The notes: a model not told the origin generated them from the sequence alone. Counted from the first letter of the stretch, positions 54,193 to 64,000 are shown. The stretch: 64,000 nucleotides of DNA from an uncultured Bacteroidales bacterium (GCA_944322585.1 CALUPB010000003.1:62001-126000), one strand, 5' to 3'. A program made the numbers and translations.

Positions 54193-55704
54193 ATGAGAAA
54201 GACAATATTATTATCCGTTTTATGTGCAGGCGCCATGATGGCTGTCTCCTGCACGGGCTTCCTCAAGGAAAATCCGAAGACGTTCCTTTCACCGGATACT
54301 TATTTTACGACTGAAGCCCAGATGCAGGCCGCTGTCGACGGTCTCTATACATTCCTGGACGACATCTTCGATTCCGACGTGGAAGTCGGCACCCAGAGAT
54401 TCGTATTCCTCGAATATCTGACCGGATACGGACAGAGGATGAGGGCCGCATCGGGGATTTATATGGACCAGGCCAATCTCCTGACAATTACGGAAGAGAA
54501 CACACAGGTAGAGGCTCTGTGGAAAAGTGCATATCTTGCTCTGGAGAACTGCAATGTAGCCATAGCAGGGATCGAGGCTTCCACTGCGGAAGTGTCGGAA
54601 TCATCCAGGAACTATCTGCTCGGCCAGTCCTATTTCATGAGGGCCTACCATTATTTCAACCTTGTCAGACTGTGGGGAGACATTCCGCTCAAGATAACCC
54701 CTACGACCGACCTTTCAGACACACAGATACCGCTGACTTCCGTATCCGGAGTATACGACCGGATTGTCAAGGACCTTACCCATGCGGAAGAACTGATGGA
54801 AGGACAGGACTGGAACTGTACTGACGGACATGTAGGACTGTCGGCTGTCAAGGCACTTCTTGCAAAGGTGTACATCACCATGGCAGGATATCCTCTCCAG
54901 CTCGGCAAGGACTATTATGACCTTGCATATGAGAAGGCAAAGGAGATATACCAGAATGCCGGCATAACACTTTACAGCAGCTATGATGCGATGCGCACGG
55001 CCAAATACGCCTGCGGAGGAGAAGTGATACTCACCATCGAAAGGGAAGCCGACAATGCGGGCGCCCCTATGCATACGGCACTACTCCCTTATCCGGAAGT
55101 AAGCAACATCTCCCAGAATTCAGCCTACGGTGGAGCCATCGCCTCTACAGAAGAATTCTATGACTCATTCACCGCAGGTGACCTGAGGAAAACCGACTAC
55201 GGTTATCTCACGAAACATTACCACGCCCTTGACGGAAGTGCCGACATAGCAGTGAATGCACCGTATATCTACAAATACTGGGACAATGATGCCGCCAGGA
55301 ATTCGGGGAAATCGGCTATGGCATATCCTCTTATAAGATATGCCGATGTCCTCCTTCTGATGGCTGAAGCCAAAGTGATGGCCGACGGAGGGAACACTAC
55401 AGACACCGATGCCATACAGGCCTATACGCTTGTACGCCAGAGGGCAATCCCTTCAGACCAGGCACCGGCAAGTCTCGATTTCGACACTGTATACAAGGAA
55501 CGTCTGTGGGAACTCTGTTTCGAAACACAGACATGGTATGACATGCTGCGCACCCGCAAGGCTCTTGACACAGCCACAGGCAATATCGTGGATCTTGTCG
55601 GATACCAGACTCCCGGACATGAAGCGGCTTTCGAGGAGGAAGACCTTCTCCTGCCTTATCCTCTCCGTGAAAAGAGGCTCAACCCGAACCTTGTAAGAGA
55701 ATAA
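54193..55704 (+). CDS. SusD-family surface glycan-binding lipoprotein (third PUL)
   Basis: A 503-residue lipoprotein (MRKTILLSVLCAGAMMAVSC). SusD signatures are TYFTTEAQMQAAVDGLYTFL, QSYFMRAYHYFNLVRLWGDIPL, YPLIRYADVLLLMAEAKV and ERLWELCFETQTWYDMLRTRK. The C-terminus ends LPYPLREKRLNPNLVRE. It starts 12 bases after the SusC stop, and the pair would form one importer when SusC is in frame. Confidence 0.95.
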   Translation: MRKTILLSVLCAGAMMAVSCTGFLKENPKTFLSPDTYFTTEAQMQAAVDGLYTFLDDIFDSDVEVGTQRFVFLEYLTGYGQRMRAASGIYMDQANLLTITEENTQVEALWKSAYLALENCNVAIAGIEASTAEVSESSRNYLLGQSYFMRAYHYFNLVRLWGDIPLKITPTTDLSDTQIPLTSVSGVYDRIVKDLTHAEELMEGQDWNCTDGHVGLSAVKALLAKVYITMAGYPLQLGKDYYDLAYEKAKEIYQNAGITLYSSYDAMRTAKYACGGEVILTIEREADNAGAPMHTALLPYPEVSNISQNSAYGGAIASTEEFYDSFTAGDLRKTDYGYLTKHYHALDGSADIAVNAPYIYKYWDNDAARNSGKSAMAYPLIRYADVLLLMAEAKVMADGGNTTDTDAIQAYTLVRQRAIPSDQAPASLDFDTVYKERLWELCFETQTWYDMLRTRKALDTATGNIVDLVGYQTPGHEAAFEEEDLLLPYPLREKRLNPNLVRE

Positions 55705-55722
55705 CCAATACAACAGAACACA

Positions 55723-57168
55723 ATGAAATATAATTCTACAATACTTTTGGGTGCTCTGGCACTTGCCTCGATTTTCCAGGCATGTGCCGGCACCGGAGAA
55801 ACGATACTCGACAACCCTTTCGGTGAAGGAGGAACAGCCGATGTAAAGGCCGGATACACTTCCAACGCCGATACTGTCTTCCTGACTTGGAGCCTGAACG
55901 GGGACATCGCCTTCGATTCCTACCTTATCCAGGATCAGGCAGGGAAGAACAGCATAACACTTCCCAAGGAGGCTACGGAATGTGAACTCACCCACATCCC
56001 GTACAATCAGAGAGTTACGATATCCATCTCCCTTATGTCAGGCAGCACTGTCCTCTCAAGGACCGACGTACCTGTCCAGATAGACGGACTGGACTCGTAT
56101 ATCGCATCCGTCATCATCCCGGACAAGGGAAGCGTAGTGGAAGGTGACGGTATGTATTCAATCGATCTCGGTGACGGGAAAAGCATTTTCCTGATGGGAG
56201 ACTCATATATCGGTGAAGTATCAGGGCAGCAACGTGTCAGCGGAGATCATATGTACAGGAATACATACTCCATATTCGACTACAACGACATGTCATCCCG
56301 AGCACTGGCCAATGAAAAAGGGACGAACACATCGGCAGCGGTGCCTGACGGTGTGACGAATGAAGGAGAACGCTGGTACTGGCCCGGACACGGTTTTGTC
56401 GTCGGGGATAACCTTTATATCATGCAGCAGCTCATGTTCACAGGAGACGGACCTTCCGGATGGAACTTCTACTATGACGAAACCCATATCCTACAGTACA
56501 GCGTAGAGAATATTCTCGGCATCAGTGACCAGAAGTCACCTGTACCTTCAAGGACAGGCGCCATACCGTACCAGGATGAACCGCCTCTCACACCTTCCTA
56601 TGAGGAGCCTCTCGTCCATTTCGGTGCAGCCGCGCTCAATGACCTCGACGGAACAGGATATCTCTACATCTATGCCCAGACAGACCTGGAGAACTCACTC
56701 ACCCCTGTCACTGAAGTATATGTGGCAAGAGCACTCGAATCAAACCTCTACACTTCATGGGAATACTATAACGGAAGTACATGGAGCCCGGATCAAAATA
56801 CTGCCAGTGCCATGGCGGGACTGGAGACTGTCGCGGTGTCTTCACAGTTCAACGTATTCAAGCTAGAGGACAAGTATGTTCTGATAGCACAGGACAAGTC
56901 ATGGAACAGCGGTCTCATCTACACTTTCATATCCGACAATCCTTACGGTCCGTGGGGCCACAAGACACTGATATACCAGATACCGCCTCTGACAAACGAG
57001 AACTGGTACACATATAACGCGATGGCCCACCCTCAGATCGAGAAGGACGGAATGATACTGGTTTCCTACAATGTCAACACCCAGGAATTTTCAGAGCAGC
57101 AGTCCAATGTATACAGCTACCGTCCGAGATTCTTCTGGGTCGAGAAAGACACGATCCTGAACAGATAA
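55723..57168 (+). CDS. PUL lipoprotein with probable beta-propeller (DUF4185/DUF5005-like)
   Basis: A 481-residue lipoprotein (ALASIFQAC). An N-terminal Ig/fibronectin-like domain (about 35-120) precedes a region with propeller-like repeats: SIDLGDGKSIFLMGDSYIGEV, WYWPGHGFVVGDNLYIMQQLMF, HFGAAALNDLDGTGYLYIYAQ, SSQFNVFKLEDKYVLIAQDKS, MAHPQIEKDGMILVSYNVN. This resembles DUF4185/DUF5005-type proteins whose fold is akin to GH43 or sialidase propellers. It could be a glycan-binding protein or an uncharacterised hydrolase; family assignment is tentative. Confidence 0.55.
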   Translation: MKYNSTILLGALALASIFQACAGTGETILDNPFGEGGTADVKAGYTSNADTVFLTWSLNGDIAFDSYLIQDQAGKNSITLPKEATECELTHIPYNQRVTISISLMSGSTVLSRTDVPVQIDGLDSYIASVIIPDKGSVVEGDGMYSIDLGDGKSIFLMGDSYIGEVSGQQRVSGDHMYRNTYSIFDYNDMSSRALANEKGTNTSAAVPDGVTNEGERWYWPGHGFVVGDNLYIMQQLMFTGDGPSGWNFYYDETHILQYSVENILGISDQKSPVPSRTGAIPYQDEPPLTPSYEEPLVHFGAAALNDLDGTGYLYIYAQTDLENSLTPVTEVYVARALESNLYTSWEYYNGSTWSPDQNTASAMAGLETVAVSSQFNVFKLEDKYVLIAQDKSWNSGLIYTFISDNPYGPWGHKTLIYQIPPLTNENWYTYNAMAHPQIEKDGMILVSYNVNTQEFSEQQSNVYSYRPRFFWVEKDTILNR

Positions 57169-57188
57169 TATAAACAACAGTGACTATT

Positions 57189-57650
57189 ATGAAAAAGATT
57201 ATGACATATCTGGCCGCTGCGGCAGGACTTCTGCTTGCCGCATCCTGCCAGCCCGTATCCACAGAGATGGATCCTGACTATCCGTCTGACTATGACATCA
57301 GCTATGCCCTCGGCAAAGTGCTGGAGAAGGATCCGGTAAACGTTACAGGCATCGATGTATGCCCTTATTTCGACTTCTTCAAGACATTCCGTTTCACGAT
57401 CCATGTGAGAGGGGGCAAGATGTCGAGTTTCACGATCGAAAACGGAGATGTCCCTTTCTATCCGTTCAACTGCGTGGAAGGAGAAGAGATAGAGTGCCGG
57501 TTCGACGGGGAGAGTTCTCCGAACGTCCTCAGGATCAAGGAGACCGATGAAGTGATAGCGATATTCGACCGCGGAGAATGCTATCTTCCGTTCCAGCTCG
57601 ACTGCGAACAGTTGAATTATGAATACAGATTCAGGGAAATTGCGGAATAA
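57189..57650 (+). CDS. Small PUL lipoprotein of unknown function
   Basis: A 153-residue lipoprotein from the ATG at 57189 (MKKIMTYLAAAAGLLLAASC). The mature part contains predicted strands (FDFFKTFRFTIHVRGGKMSSFTIENGDVPFYPF) and four cysteines. I do not recognise the family. Its tight spacing (20 bases after the previous gene, 10 before the next) places it in the SusCD operon, and it is likely at the cell surface. Confidence 0.7.
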   Translation: MKKIMTYLAAAAGLLLAASCQPVSTEMDPDYPSDYDISYALGKVLEKDPVNVTGIDVCPYFDFFKTFRFTIHVRGGKMSSFTIENGDVPFYPFNCVEGEEIECRFDGESSPNVLRIKETDEVIAIFDRGECYLPFQLDCEQLNYEYRFREIAE

Positions 57651-57660
57651 CATTTTAAAC

Positions 57661-58707
57661 ATGATGATTATGAACGGAATAATTAATTTCTTCAACAGAT
57701 ACAAGTTCGTATGTCTGGCATTGAGCACGGTGTTCATGATGGCCGGCATGTGCCGCATGAGCATAACGGAGGTCACGATACCGGACTCCGGCAACCTTAA
57801 GGCAAACCAGACCGTGCCTATCCAGGTAGTAGGAGAATACGAACCGGGTGCCAAGGGAAATACACAGGTGGTATTTGCCATTCTGGCCCCCTCATATCTC
57901 AACCTTTATGAAACGGCCAGTCTCACTTTCTCTTCCTCCGGGTTCAACTATTTCGGAGAGACGGATGTAACCGACATCGAAATGATCCCTGTACCTGACG
58001 GAGAGACGGAGGTATCCACATCGTTGGACTGGTCATCCGCCTATCTTGCAAGAGAAGGTGTCCAGGGAAATATCGGAGGCGATGTGAAATGGTTCGTATT
58101 CCGTACGGAACGCACTTTCACGATTGACGACAAGGCCGATGACAGCCTCGGAGACGACAAGTTCATTATCGGAACCGTAAAGATCCGTTTCAATACCGGC
58201 AGCAGAAATGCCAAATTCTATATGGGATTCAGTTTCTGCGGGACAGAAAAAGGACTTACATTGAAATATTCCGACACAGAAGAATACGGTTACAACCCTG
58301 ACCTCAAGAAAGTAGTGCCTGTGGAAATTACAGGAGGGGAAGGAGAGACTGATGACTATACTGTCCTCAAACTCATCTCAACCACTCCTACAGTATTCGG
58401 CTTCGGAGACATATTCGCCATCAACTTCGATGCAGGCTCCACATTCTCGGAAGATGATAACGTGTATCTCTGCGGCAAGGCTGTCCTCTCGGACGGGACG
58501 GAAAAGACAATGGAGGAAAAAGTCTCCAAGGCACTCATGGAAAAAACCGGGACGAGCACATACCGCAGGTATATCTACCCCAAGGATTTCTTCTCTCTCG
58601 GACAGGGAGAAGAAATATCGGAACTCTACGTATGGTTCTCCAATGAAGACGGGAGCAAAATCTCCAAGGAAGGAGAGAACGGACACCAGATTCAGGAAGC
58701 TGAATAA
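57661..58707 (+). CDS. PUL-associated exported protein, DUF4961-like
   Basis: A 348-residue protein starting at 57661 (MMIMNGIINFFNRYKFVCLALSTVFMMAGMC); the longer frame from 57619 overlaps the previous gene. A hydrophobic segment ends in AGMC, a possible lipobox. The mature part is beta-rich (MSITEVTIPDSGNLKANQTVPIQVVGEYEPG; FNYFGETDVTDIEMIPV). The opening matches my recollection of DUF4961 proteins found in Bacteroides PULs. No catalytic residues are evident; a surface or periplasmic binding role is likely. It is convergent with the HTCS gene, 16 bases apart. Confidence 0.6.
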   Translation: MMIMNGIINFFNRYKFVCLALSTVFMMAGMCRMSITEVTIPDSGNLKANQTVPIQVVGEYEPGAKGNTQVVFAILAPSYLNLYETASLTFSSSGFNYFGETDVTDIEMIPVPDGETEVSTSLDWSSAYLAREGVQGNIGGDVKWFVFRTERTFTIDDKADDSLGDDKFIIGTVKIRFNTGSRNAKFYMGFSFCGTEKGLTLKYSDTEEYGYNPDLKKVVPVEITGGEGETDDYTVLKLISTTPTVFGFGDIFAINFDAGSTFSEDDNVYLCGKAVLSDGTEKTMEEKVSKALMEKTGTSTYRRYIYPKDFFSLGQGEEISELYVWFSNEDGSKISKEGENGHQIQEAE

Positions 58708-58723
58708 TATCTTAGTTAAGGGT

Positions 58724-61700
58724 TCAGGTCATCTTGAATCCTTTTCTGTATTCTTTCGGAGACATATGATACCGCGCAGCGAATTCTCTGAAAAAATATG
58801 ACTTGCTGTTGAAACCGCTGCTGTACATAATCTCCTGGACCGTAAGCCTTGTGGTACACAAAAGATGTTCAGCATGCTTCAGTTTCACGGAACGTATGAA
58901 CTCACTCGGGGTCATCCGGGTGAGTTCCTTTATTTTACGGTACAGCTGAGTCCTGCTGAGCAGCATCTTTTCACACAGCCAGTCCGGAGAAAGTCCTTCA
59001 TCGGACAGATTCTGCTCTACGAGCCCTGTCATCTTCACTATGAATTCCTTGTCATCATTGTCCACCACCGTGCCGTCATAGATATCGGTCGATGAAACGG
59101 CGGAATTATAATAATCCTTGAGCATGGATCTGTTGTCGAGTATCCTGTGGACTACAGCCCTGAGGTGGTCAGGATAGAACGGCTTCGGAATGAATACCTC
59201 GCTCCCGGTCTCATACGACTCGATTTCTTCTCCGATATCTGTCTTGAAAGCCAGGAAAATGACAGGGACCGACCTCGTTATCTCATTCCCCTTCAGATTT
59301 CTCAACAGTTCCATACCGTCCATGCCAGGCATATTGAGATCCGTAATAATCAGATCGGGAATGCCGTTCGCCAGTTCGGCCAGGGCTTCTTTCCCGTCGC
59401 CTGCCTGTATGACACGGAAATCATGGCCGAGAATGTCGGACACAAGTTCCCTTATCTGAGGCTCATCATCCACGATCATGACATCACGGTCCGGGACCTG
59501 CACTTTTGTCCGCTCATGGATTTCCGCTTCCACCGGCCGGCGGGGGACGATATCCGGAATGCCGGCACTGACAGGATCCGGGAAGACCGGAGAACCGTCC
59601 GCCAATGCTCCGCCACCGATCTTATCTTCCCCTGCATCCGGTATGGAAAGAGTAAATACCGTAAACTTTCCGGGCTCGCTCGAAACCGTCAGATCTCCTT
59701 CCAGAGACTTCACGAGACTGTAAGCCAGTGCCATACCTATACCGTTGCGCATTATTTTACCGGACTTTGCCTGATTCTCATAATTATCAAGTACAACGAA
59801 CCTGTCGAATACTTTCCCGAGCTGTTCGGGCCTTATTCCCTTTCCCGAATTCCTTACCGTCATCATGAACTTTCCTGACGGATCAAGAGCCGCACCTACA
59901 GTTATCTCCCCTCCGTCCGGAGTATATTTATACGCATTGGAAACAAGGTTATAGACAACTTTCTCTACCGCATTCCTGTCTGTCACCAGCCTAATGTCCT
60001 GCCCGATGTCCAACGTAAGGTTGATCTGTTTCTCCTCATTCATTTCAGAGAAATTATCCATGACAGTAAGCATCATTTCAGACATGTTCACCTTAGAGTA
60101 CTCAAGTTTCTCCATGCCGGTATCAGCCTTCCGGAATTCGATAAGTTCACGCAACAGGCGGAGCATCCTTTCGGAATTGCTGCGGACGATACGCAGATAC
60201 CTTTCAATTTTCGGAGGGAAACTGAAGCCGCTCAGGAGCTGTTCCACCGGTCCGCATATCAGTGTCAGCGGAGTCGTGAACTCATGGGCGATATTGGTAA
60301 AGAACCCGAGCTTGGCCTCATATGTCTCCGTCATCTGTTTTCTCTTGAGTTCCTCTATCTCAAGCCTGTGTCTTTCAGCGATCCTGTAACTTACAGCCCG
60401 CTGTATGGAATATGCCATAGCCGCGACCGCCAGAACATATGCAATATATGCCCACACTGTCTTCCACCATGGAGGCAGTACCCTTATTTCCATAGTCGAA
60501 ACCCTGTCGCTCCAGACCTTGTCGCCATTGGTACAGCGGACCATAAAAAGATATTTCCCCGGCGGCACATTCGTAAACGACGCGGTATGTTCCGGTCCGA
60601 TGTCCATCCAGCCGGAATTGAAACCGTCGAGCCTGTATGAATACTCGCAGTTGCTGTTATTGATATATTCCATTGCAGTGAAATGGACATCGAAGAAATT
60701 GTCATCATGCCGAAGCACTACCTTCCCCGTACCGTCCATGATATCCGCCTTCGGATTTTCCGCCAATGTAACACGGCTTATGATGACTTCAGCCTCGAAA
60801 TCCCTGAGACTGACATCTGAAGGATTGAACCAGTTATACCCGTTTATACCCCCGAAATAGATCATTCCGTCTGAATCCCTGTAAGATGCTCCGTCCGAAT
60901 ATTCATTGTTCTGAAGCTTGTCATCATCAAAGAAATTGGTAGCCTTCCCTGTAGCGGCATTCAGGACCGAAAGTCCGTGATTGGTACTCAGCCAGAGATT
61001 ACCGCTGTCATCCTCCTCTATTCCGTGCACCGTGTTGTTGTGGAGCTCTCCCCTTGTGGTAAAAGACCGGAAACCGTATTCACCGTCTTCGTCCCGCTCC
61101 ATTCTGTTAAGGCCGAACCCTGTTCCGATCCATAATGTGGAATCCTTTCCGTACAGCAGGCACAGTATCTCATCGCTGCTTATAGGACGCCTGCCGTCAT
61201 CCATCGTAAAATGGGTGAATTTTCCGGTCCTTATGCTGAACCTGTTGAGTCCTCCTCCCCGCGTTGCCACCCAAAGGACGGAGTCCGACTCTGCCACAAT
61301 GGACTGGACTATATTGTTGCTGATGGAGGCAGAATCGAGCCTGTCATTCCTGTATATCTTCTGCCTCCGCACCGTATACCTGCTGCCGTCGTATCCGAGT
61401 TCAAGCCGCACCATCCCATAACCGTATGTTCCCAACCACAGACATCCGTTGTCAATGTCTTTCAGAAAGCAATATACCGAGCCGAAATGTTCCCCTCCGG
61501 CAGGCATGACCGATGATACGTTTCCTGTCTTCTGTGAAATGACATTGAACCCGATCCCGGCGTGCCCTACAAATATATCATCGGAATATCCCTCGGCAAG
61601 AGCATATACAGAGTTATTGTCAAGACCGTCGGAGACATCGATTACCCCTGCCGGCTTCCCGTCCCTGACGATAAAAATGCCATCCCCTTTCGTAGCGGCA

Positions 61701-62803
61701 TACAGCCTTCCCTCCTTGTCCTTATAGAAGGCTCTCACAGGACGCGGGACCGCCGCTCCGGACATCTGCATGTATGTCATTTTGTACATTTTGAACGGAT
61801 CATCATACAGTGCCCACAGTCCCTGTCCGTCTGTTCCTGCCCAGAGGATATCCTGACTGCCATAATAAAGGGAAAGGATGCTCATACCGTCCGTTTCAGG
61901 CTCTTCCGTAATCTTTCCAGACGCAATGTCAAGCCGGCATACGCCGTCCGACGCAAAACCTATGGCAATTTCCCGCTCCCCTATCCCGGCAATGGCCGTT
62001 ATTTCGTTTCCATGGGGTACATGCACCTTGTAATCTACCGTATCCTCCTGTACATCATATCTCATAAGGGAATTGTCTTCCGACACCATATACACGGCAT
62101 CAGGGCATTCGGAAATGAAGATTACACCTGTCGGAGCCAGAACATCCGGCTTGTCGGATACGGAAATCTTTCCGGGCTCCGTAAATCCGTACCTTATTAC
62201 AGACACTTTCCCGTGACGGGAATGCAGCATTATCCGGTCCTTTCCCATACAGTATATTCCGGTTATGTCAGCCGTGCTCAACCCCGGAATATTGACTGCC
62301 TCCATCCTGCCGGCGTCCTCGTCATAGAATGCTATTCCCCAGTCCCTTGCGCCACAGAAGACCTTGCCGTCCTCCGACACGGAAAGCATGAACTGGTTCT
62401 CCTCTGTCGGCCTGCGGCTTTCATAACCGGGAAAGAACTTGTCGATTCTTCCCGTCTGGGCTTCGATACGGTTTATCCCGTAGTCCGTACATACCCACAT
62501 TATTCCTTCCTTCTGCTCATATATCTTCCTTATAATATTGTTTGACAAGGAATTAGGATTATCCGCCTCTGACTGCCATATCCAGAATTCATTGGAATCA
62601 TACACATTGAGTCCGTCCCATGTCCCTACCCACAGCCTGCCGAGCGAATCCTGGGTTATGCTCGAAATGCTGCTGCTGGACAGGCCGTCCGCATTGGTCC
62701 TGACATAATGCCCGGACGAAGCATATATTTGAACAGAGAACAGGACGGAGAATATCACTCCAGCCACAACAGATTTCAGAGACATAAATGATCCGGATTT
62801 CAT
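58724..62803 (-). CDS. Hybrid two-component system regulator (HTCS) of the third PUL
   Basis: A 1359-residue sensor-regulator. A signal peptide (VFSVLFSVQIYASS) precedes about 14 propeller motifs (GRLWVGTWDGLNVYD, GIMWVCTDYGINRIE and others) and a Y_Y_Y domain (about 700-770). After one membrane helix come a histidine kinase with H840 in AHEFTTPLTLICG, an ATPase domain (NSGKGIRPEQLGKVFDRF), a receiver domain with D1155 (LIITDLNMPGMDG) and an AraC domain. It faces the third PUL tail to tail. TAATTTTG on the minus strand (62821-62814), a -7 element, implies a leader of only a few bases. Confidence 0.92.
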   Translation of the reverse strand: MKSGSFMSLKSVVAGVIFSVLFSVQIYASSGHYVRTNADGLSSSSISSITQDSLGRLWVGTWDGLNVYDSNEFWIWQSEADNPNSLSNNIIRKIYEQKEGIMWVCTDYGINRIEAQTGRIDKFFPGYESRRPTEENQFMLSVSEDGKVFCGARDWGIAFYDEDAGRMEAVNIPGLSTADITGIYCMGKDRIMLHSRHGKVSVIRYGFTEPGKISVSDKPDVLAPTGVIFISECPDAVYMVSEDNSLMRYDVQEDTVDYKVHVPHGNEITAIAGIGEREIAIGFASDGVCRLDIASGKITEEPETDGMSILSLYYGSQDILWAGTDGQGLWALYDDPFKMYKMTYMQMSGAAVPRPVRAFYKDKEGRLYAATKGDGIFIVRDGKPAGVIDVSDGLDNNSVYALAEGYSDDIFVGHAGIGFNVISQKTGNVSSVMPAGGEHFGSVYCFLKDIDNGCLWLGTYGYGMVRLELGYDGSRYTVRRQKIYRNDRLDSASISNNIVQSIVAESDSVLWVATRGGGLNRFSIRTGKFTHFTMDDGRRPISSDEILCLLYGKDSTLWIGTGFGLNRMERDEDGEYGFRSFTTRGELHNNTVHGIEEDDSGNLWLSTNHGLSVLNAATGKATNFFDDDKLQNNEYSDGASYRDSDGMIYFGGINGYNWFNPSDVSLRDFEAEVIISRVTLAENPKADIMDGTGKVVLRHDDNFFDVHFTAMEYINNSNCEYSYRLDGFNSGWMDIGPEHTASFTNVPPGKYLFMVRCTNGDKVWSDRVSTMEIRVLPPWWKTVWAYIAYVLAVAAMAYSIQRAVSYRIAERHRLEIEELKRKQMTETYEAKLGFFTNIAHEFTTPLTLICGPVEQLLSGFSFPPKIERYLRIVRSNSERMLRLLRELIEFRKADTGMEKLEYSKVNMSEMMLTVMDNFSEMNEEKQINLTLDIGQDIRLVTDRNAVEKVVYNLVSNAYKYTPDGGEITVGAALDPSGKFMMTVRNSGKGIRPEQLGKVFDRFVVLDNYENQAKSGKIMRNGIGMALAYSLVKSLEGDLTVSSEPGKFTVFTLSIPDAGEDKIGGGALADGSPVFPDPVSAGIPDIVPRRPVEAEIHERTKVQVPDRDVMIVDDEPQIRELVSDILGHDFRVIQAGDGKEALAELANGIPDLIITDLNMPGMDGMELLRNLKGNEITRSVPVIFLAFKTDIGEEIESYETGSEVFIPKPFYPDHLRAVVHRILDNRSMLKDYYNSAVSSTDIYDGTVVDNDDKEFIVKMTGLVEQNLSDEGLSPDWLCEKMLLSRTQLYRKIKELTRMTPSEFIRSVKLKHAEHLLCTTRLTVQEIMYSSGFNSKSYFFREFAARYHMSPKEYRKGFKMT

Positions 62804-62876
62804 ATGGTATATGCAAAATTAACCAAATATATGCATAAATCCACCATGAAATCCGGCAAATTAATTGTGTTCCAGC

Positions 62877-64000
62877 CTAAATAGACATCAGCAGGGTGAT
62901 ACGGTAGGTCGCGAAAGCGGCGAGCCAGGCGACAAGGATGGTGTAGACCGCCGTGATGACGGCCCATTTCCAGCCGCCCGCCTCATTTTTGATGGCTACA
63001 AAAGTAGCGATACAAGGGAAGTAAAGCAGGACGAACACCATATAGGCAAGGGCGGCTGCCGGGGTGGTCGTCCGCTGGAGAGCCCGCTGCAGGGCCGTGT
63101 CCCCGTCCACCTCCACAGATGATAACGTCAGTTGATCTTCAGATGCATCTGATTGCCCGTTTACACCATTAACCGTCCCTGTATCCGTTCCTCCATTCGG
63201 CAGAAGACTGTCGGACCGCATTCCTTCCTCATCATGGACGGACGGTCCATTATCAATTCCGGCTTCCGCCGCCACGGGGATATCGCTCCCGGAAAGGTCA
63301 CCCGACAATGCCGTTTCCCTCTCCTCGGAGCCGACATTGTACATCACGCCGAGCGTACTGACGACCAGTTCCTTGGCTCCCACACCGGCTATAATTCCGA
63401 CTCCCATCTTCCAGTCGAAGCCGAGCGGTTCCAGCACAGGCTCTATGGCCTTGCCGACATAGCCGATATATGAATTCTCCTGCTGCTCGGCGGCGGATGC
63501 ATATCCGTCATGATGAGGGAAATATCCCAAGGCCCAGATTATTATGGAACATATGAGAATCGTACCGGCCATCTTCTGCAGGTACTGTTTGCCTTTCTCC
63601 CATGTATGACGGAATACGGACTTTGCTGTCGGGACCCTGTACGGAGGAAGTTCCATCACGAACGGGAGGTCGTCATCCTTCACGAAATAACTGAAAATCC
63701 TGGCCGAAATCACTGCCAGAACTATTCCAAGGGCATACAGGCCGAGCAGGACGAGGCCTGCATTGCGAGGAAAGAATGCCCCCGCAATCAGGATATATAC
63801 AGGAAGTCTCCCGGCACACGACATGAACGGGATAACGAGTATCGTGATAAGCCTGCTTTTGCGGCTCTCGATGGTTCTTGTGGCCATCACTGCAGGCACA
63901 TTGCACCCGAATCCCATAATCATGGGTATGAAAGACTTGCCGTGCAGCCCCATCTTGTGCATCAGCTTGTCCATGATGAATGCCGCACGGGCCATGTACC
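62877..64000 (-). CDS. feoB: Ferrous iron transporter FeoB, C-terminal part
   Basis: The frame runs off the right edge, so only the last 374 residues are seen. They are the FeoB membrane domain: HGKSFIPMIMGFGCNVPAVMATRTIESRKSRLITILVIPFMSCAGRLPVY, the second Gate region (GVGIIAGVGAKELVVSTLGVMYNVG) and the final helices (AALAYMVFVLLYFPCIATFVAIKNE). FeoB imports Fe(II) across the inner membrane, driven by its N-terminal GTPase outside this window. An acidic, low-complexity insertion of about 70 residues follows YNVGSEE, in the loop before the last helices, longer than in common FeoB proteins. Confidence 0.95.
   Translation of the reverse strand, partial: YMARAAFIMDKLMHKMGLHGKSFIPMIMGFGCNVPAVMATRTIESRKSRLITILVIPFMSCAGRLPVYILIAGAFFPRNAGLVLLGLYALGIVLAVISARIFSYFVKDDDLPFVMELPPYRVPTAKSVFRHTWEKGKQYLQKMAGTILICSIIIWALGYFPHHDGYASAAEQQENSYIGYVGKAIEPVLEPLGFDWKMGVGIIAGVGAKELVVSTLGVMYNVGSEERETALSGDLSGSDIPVAAEAGIDNGPSVHDEEGMRSDSLLPNGGTDTGTVNGVNGQSDASEDQLTLSSVEVDGDTALQRALQRTTTPAAALAYMVFVLLYFPCIATFVAIKNEAGGWKWAVITAVYTILVAWLAAFATYRITLLMSI

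Overview
The window comes from a Bacteroidales-type gut bacterium. The evidence is three SusC/SusD pairs, two hybrid two-component regulators with AraC output domains, an ECF sigma/FecR/STN-SusC relay, many lipoproteins, and several -7 elements of the Bacteroidetes TAnnTTTG type. Most of it is polysaccharide utilisation loci (PULs), with metal transport at both ends. I see no tRNA, rRNA or CRISPR array. Coordinates and motifs were read by eye; no searches were run.

Layout. 1-540: the 5' end of a lipoprotein gene and an ABM-fold monooxygenase, both minus strand. 740-6800: a copper locus with two tandemly duplicated metal-binding AraC regulators and a CopA-type P-ATPase. A 15-bp box recurs through this locus. 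7000-8910: a RAYT-type (REP-associated tyrosine) transposase gene lying between two direct copies of a 233-bp palindromic mosaic. A third copy lies between the two copper regulators. 9159-24034: a pectic-galactan PUL (HTCS, SusC, SusD, SusE-like, GH53, GH2). 24120-27299: a repeated hairpin element, a probable GNAT toxin/antitoxin pair, queH and an NhaC-type antiporter. 27336-37732: a beta-glucan PUL controlled by ECF sigma/anti-sigma (SusC with STN domain, SusD, surface glycan-binding lipoprotein, GH16) and ending in an HGSNAT-like membrane acyltransferase. A decayed AbiE-type cassette is inserted at the 3' end of that gene. 38789-44337: a 3-keto-sugar locus (two DUF1080 proteins around a Tat-exported Gfo/Idh/MocA oxidoreductase). 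44413-50947: GH92, SGNH hydrolase and a GH38-like protein, pointing to alpha-mannoside or host-glycan use. 51062-62803: a third PUL whose SusC reading frame is broken at a G10 tract, with a second HTCS convergent to it. 62877-64000: the C-terminal part of FeoB.

The most unusual content is in repeats and non-coding structure. The RAYT and its mosaic units share an exact internal geometry of 72/73-13-62-13-73 bp. A ~120-bp inverted-repeat element occurs twice with compensatory changes in its basal stem. A TTGCGGATAATCATT box recurs in the copper locus. An AGAAGCTG palindromic motif is dispersed in front of unrelated genes. A toxin/antitoxin cassette is bounded by 30-bp repeats that both encode the end of its host gene. 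The mononucleotide G tract in SusC may be a phase-variation switch. Several conserved proteins (both AraC regulators, CopA, FeoB, the GH2 enzyme) carry long hydrophilic low-complexity insertions.
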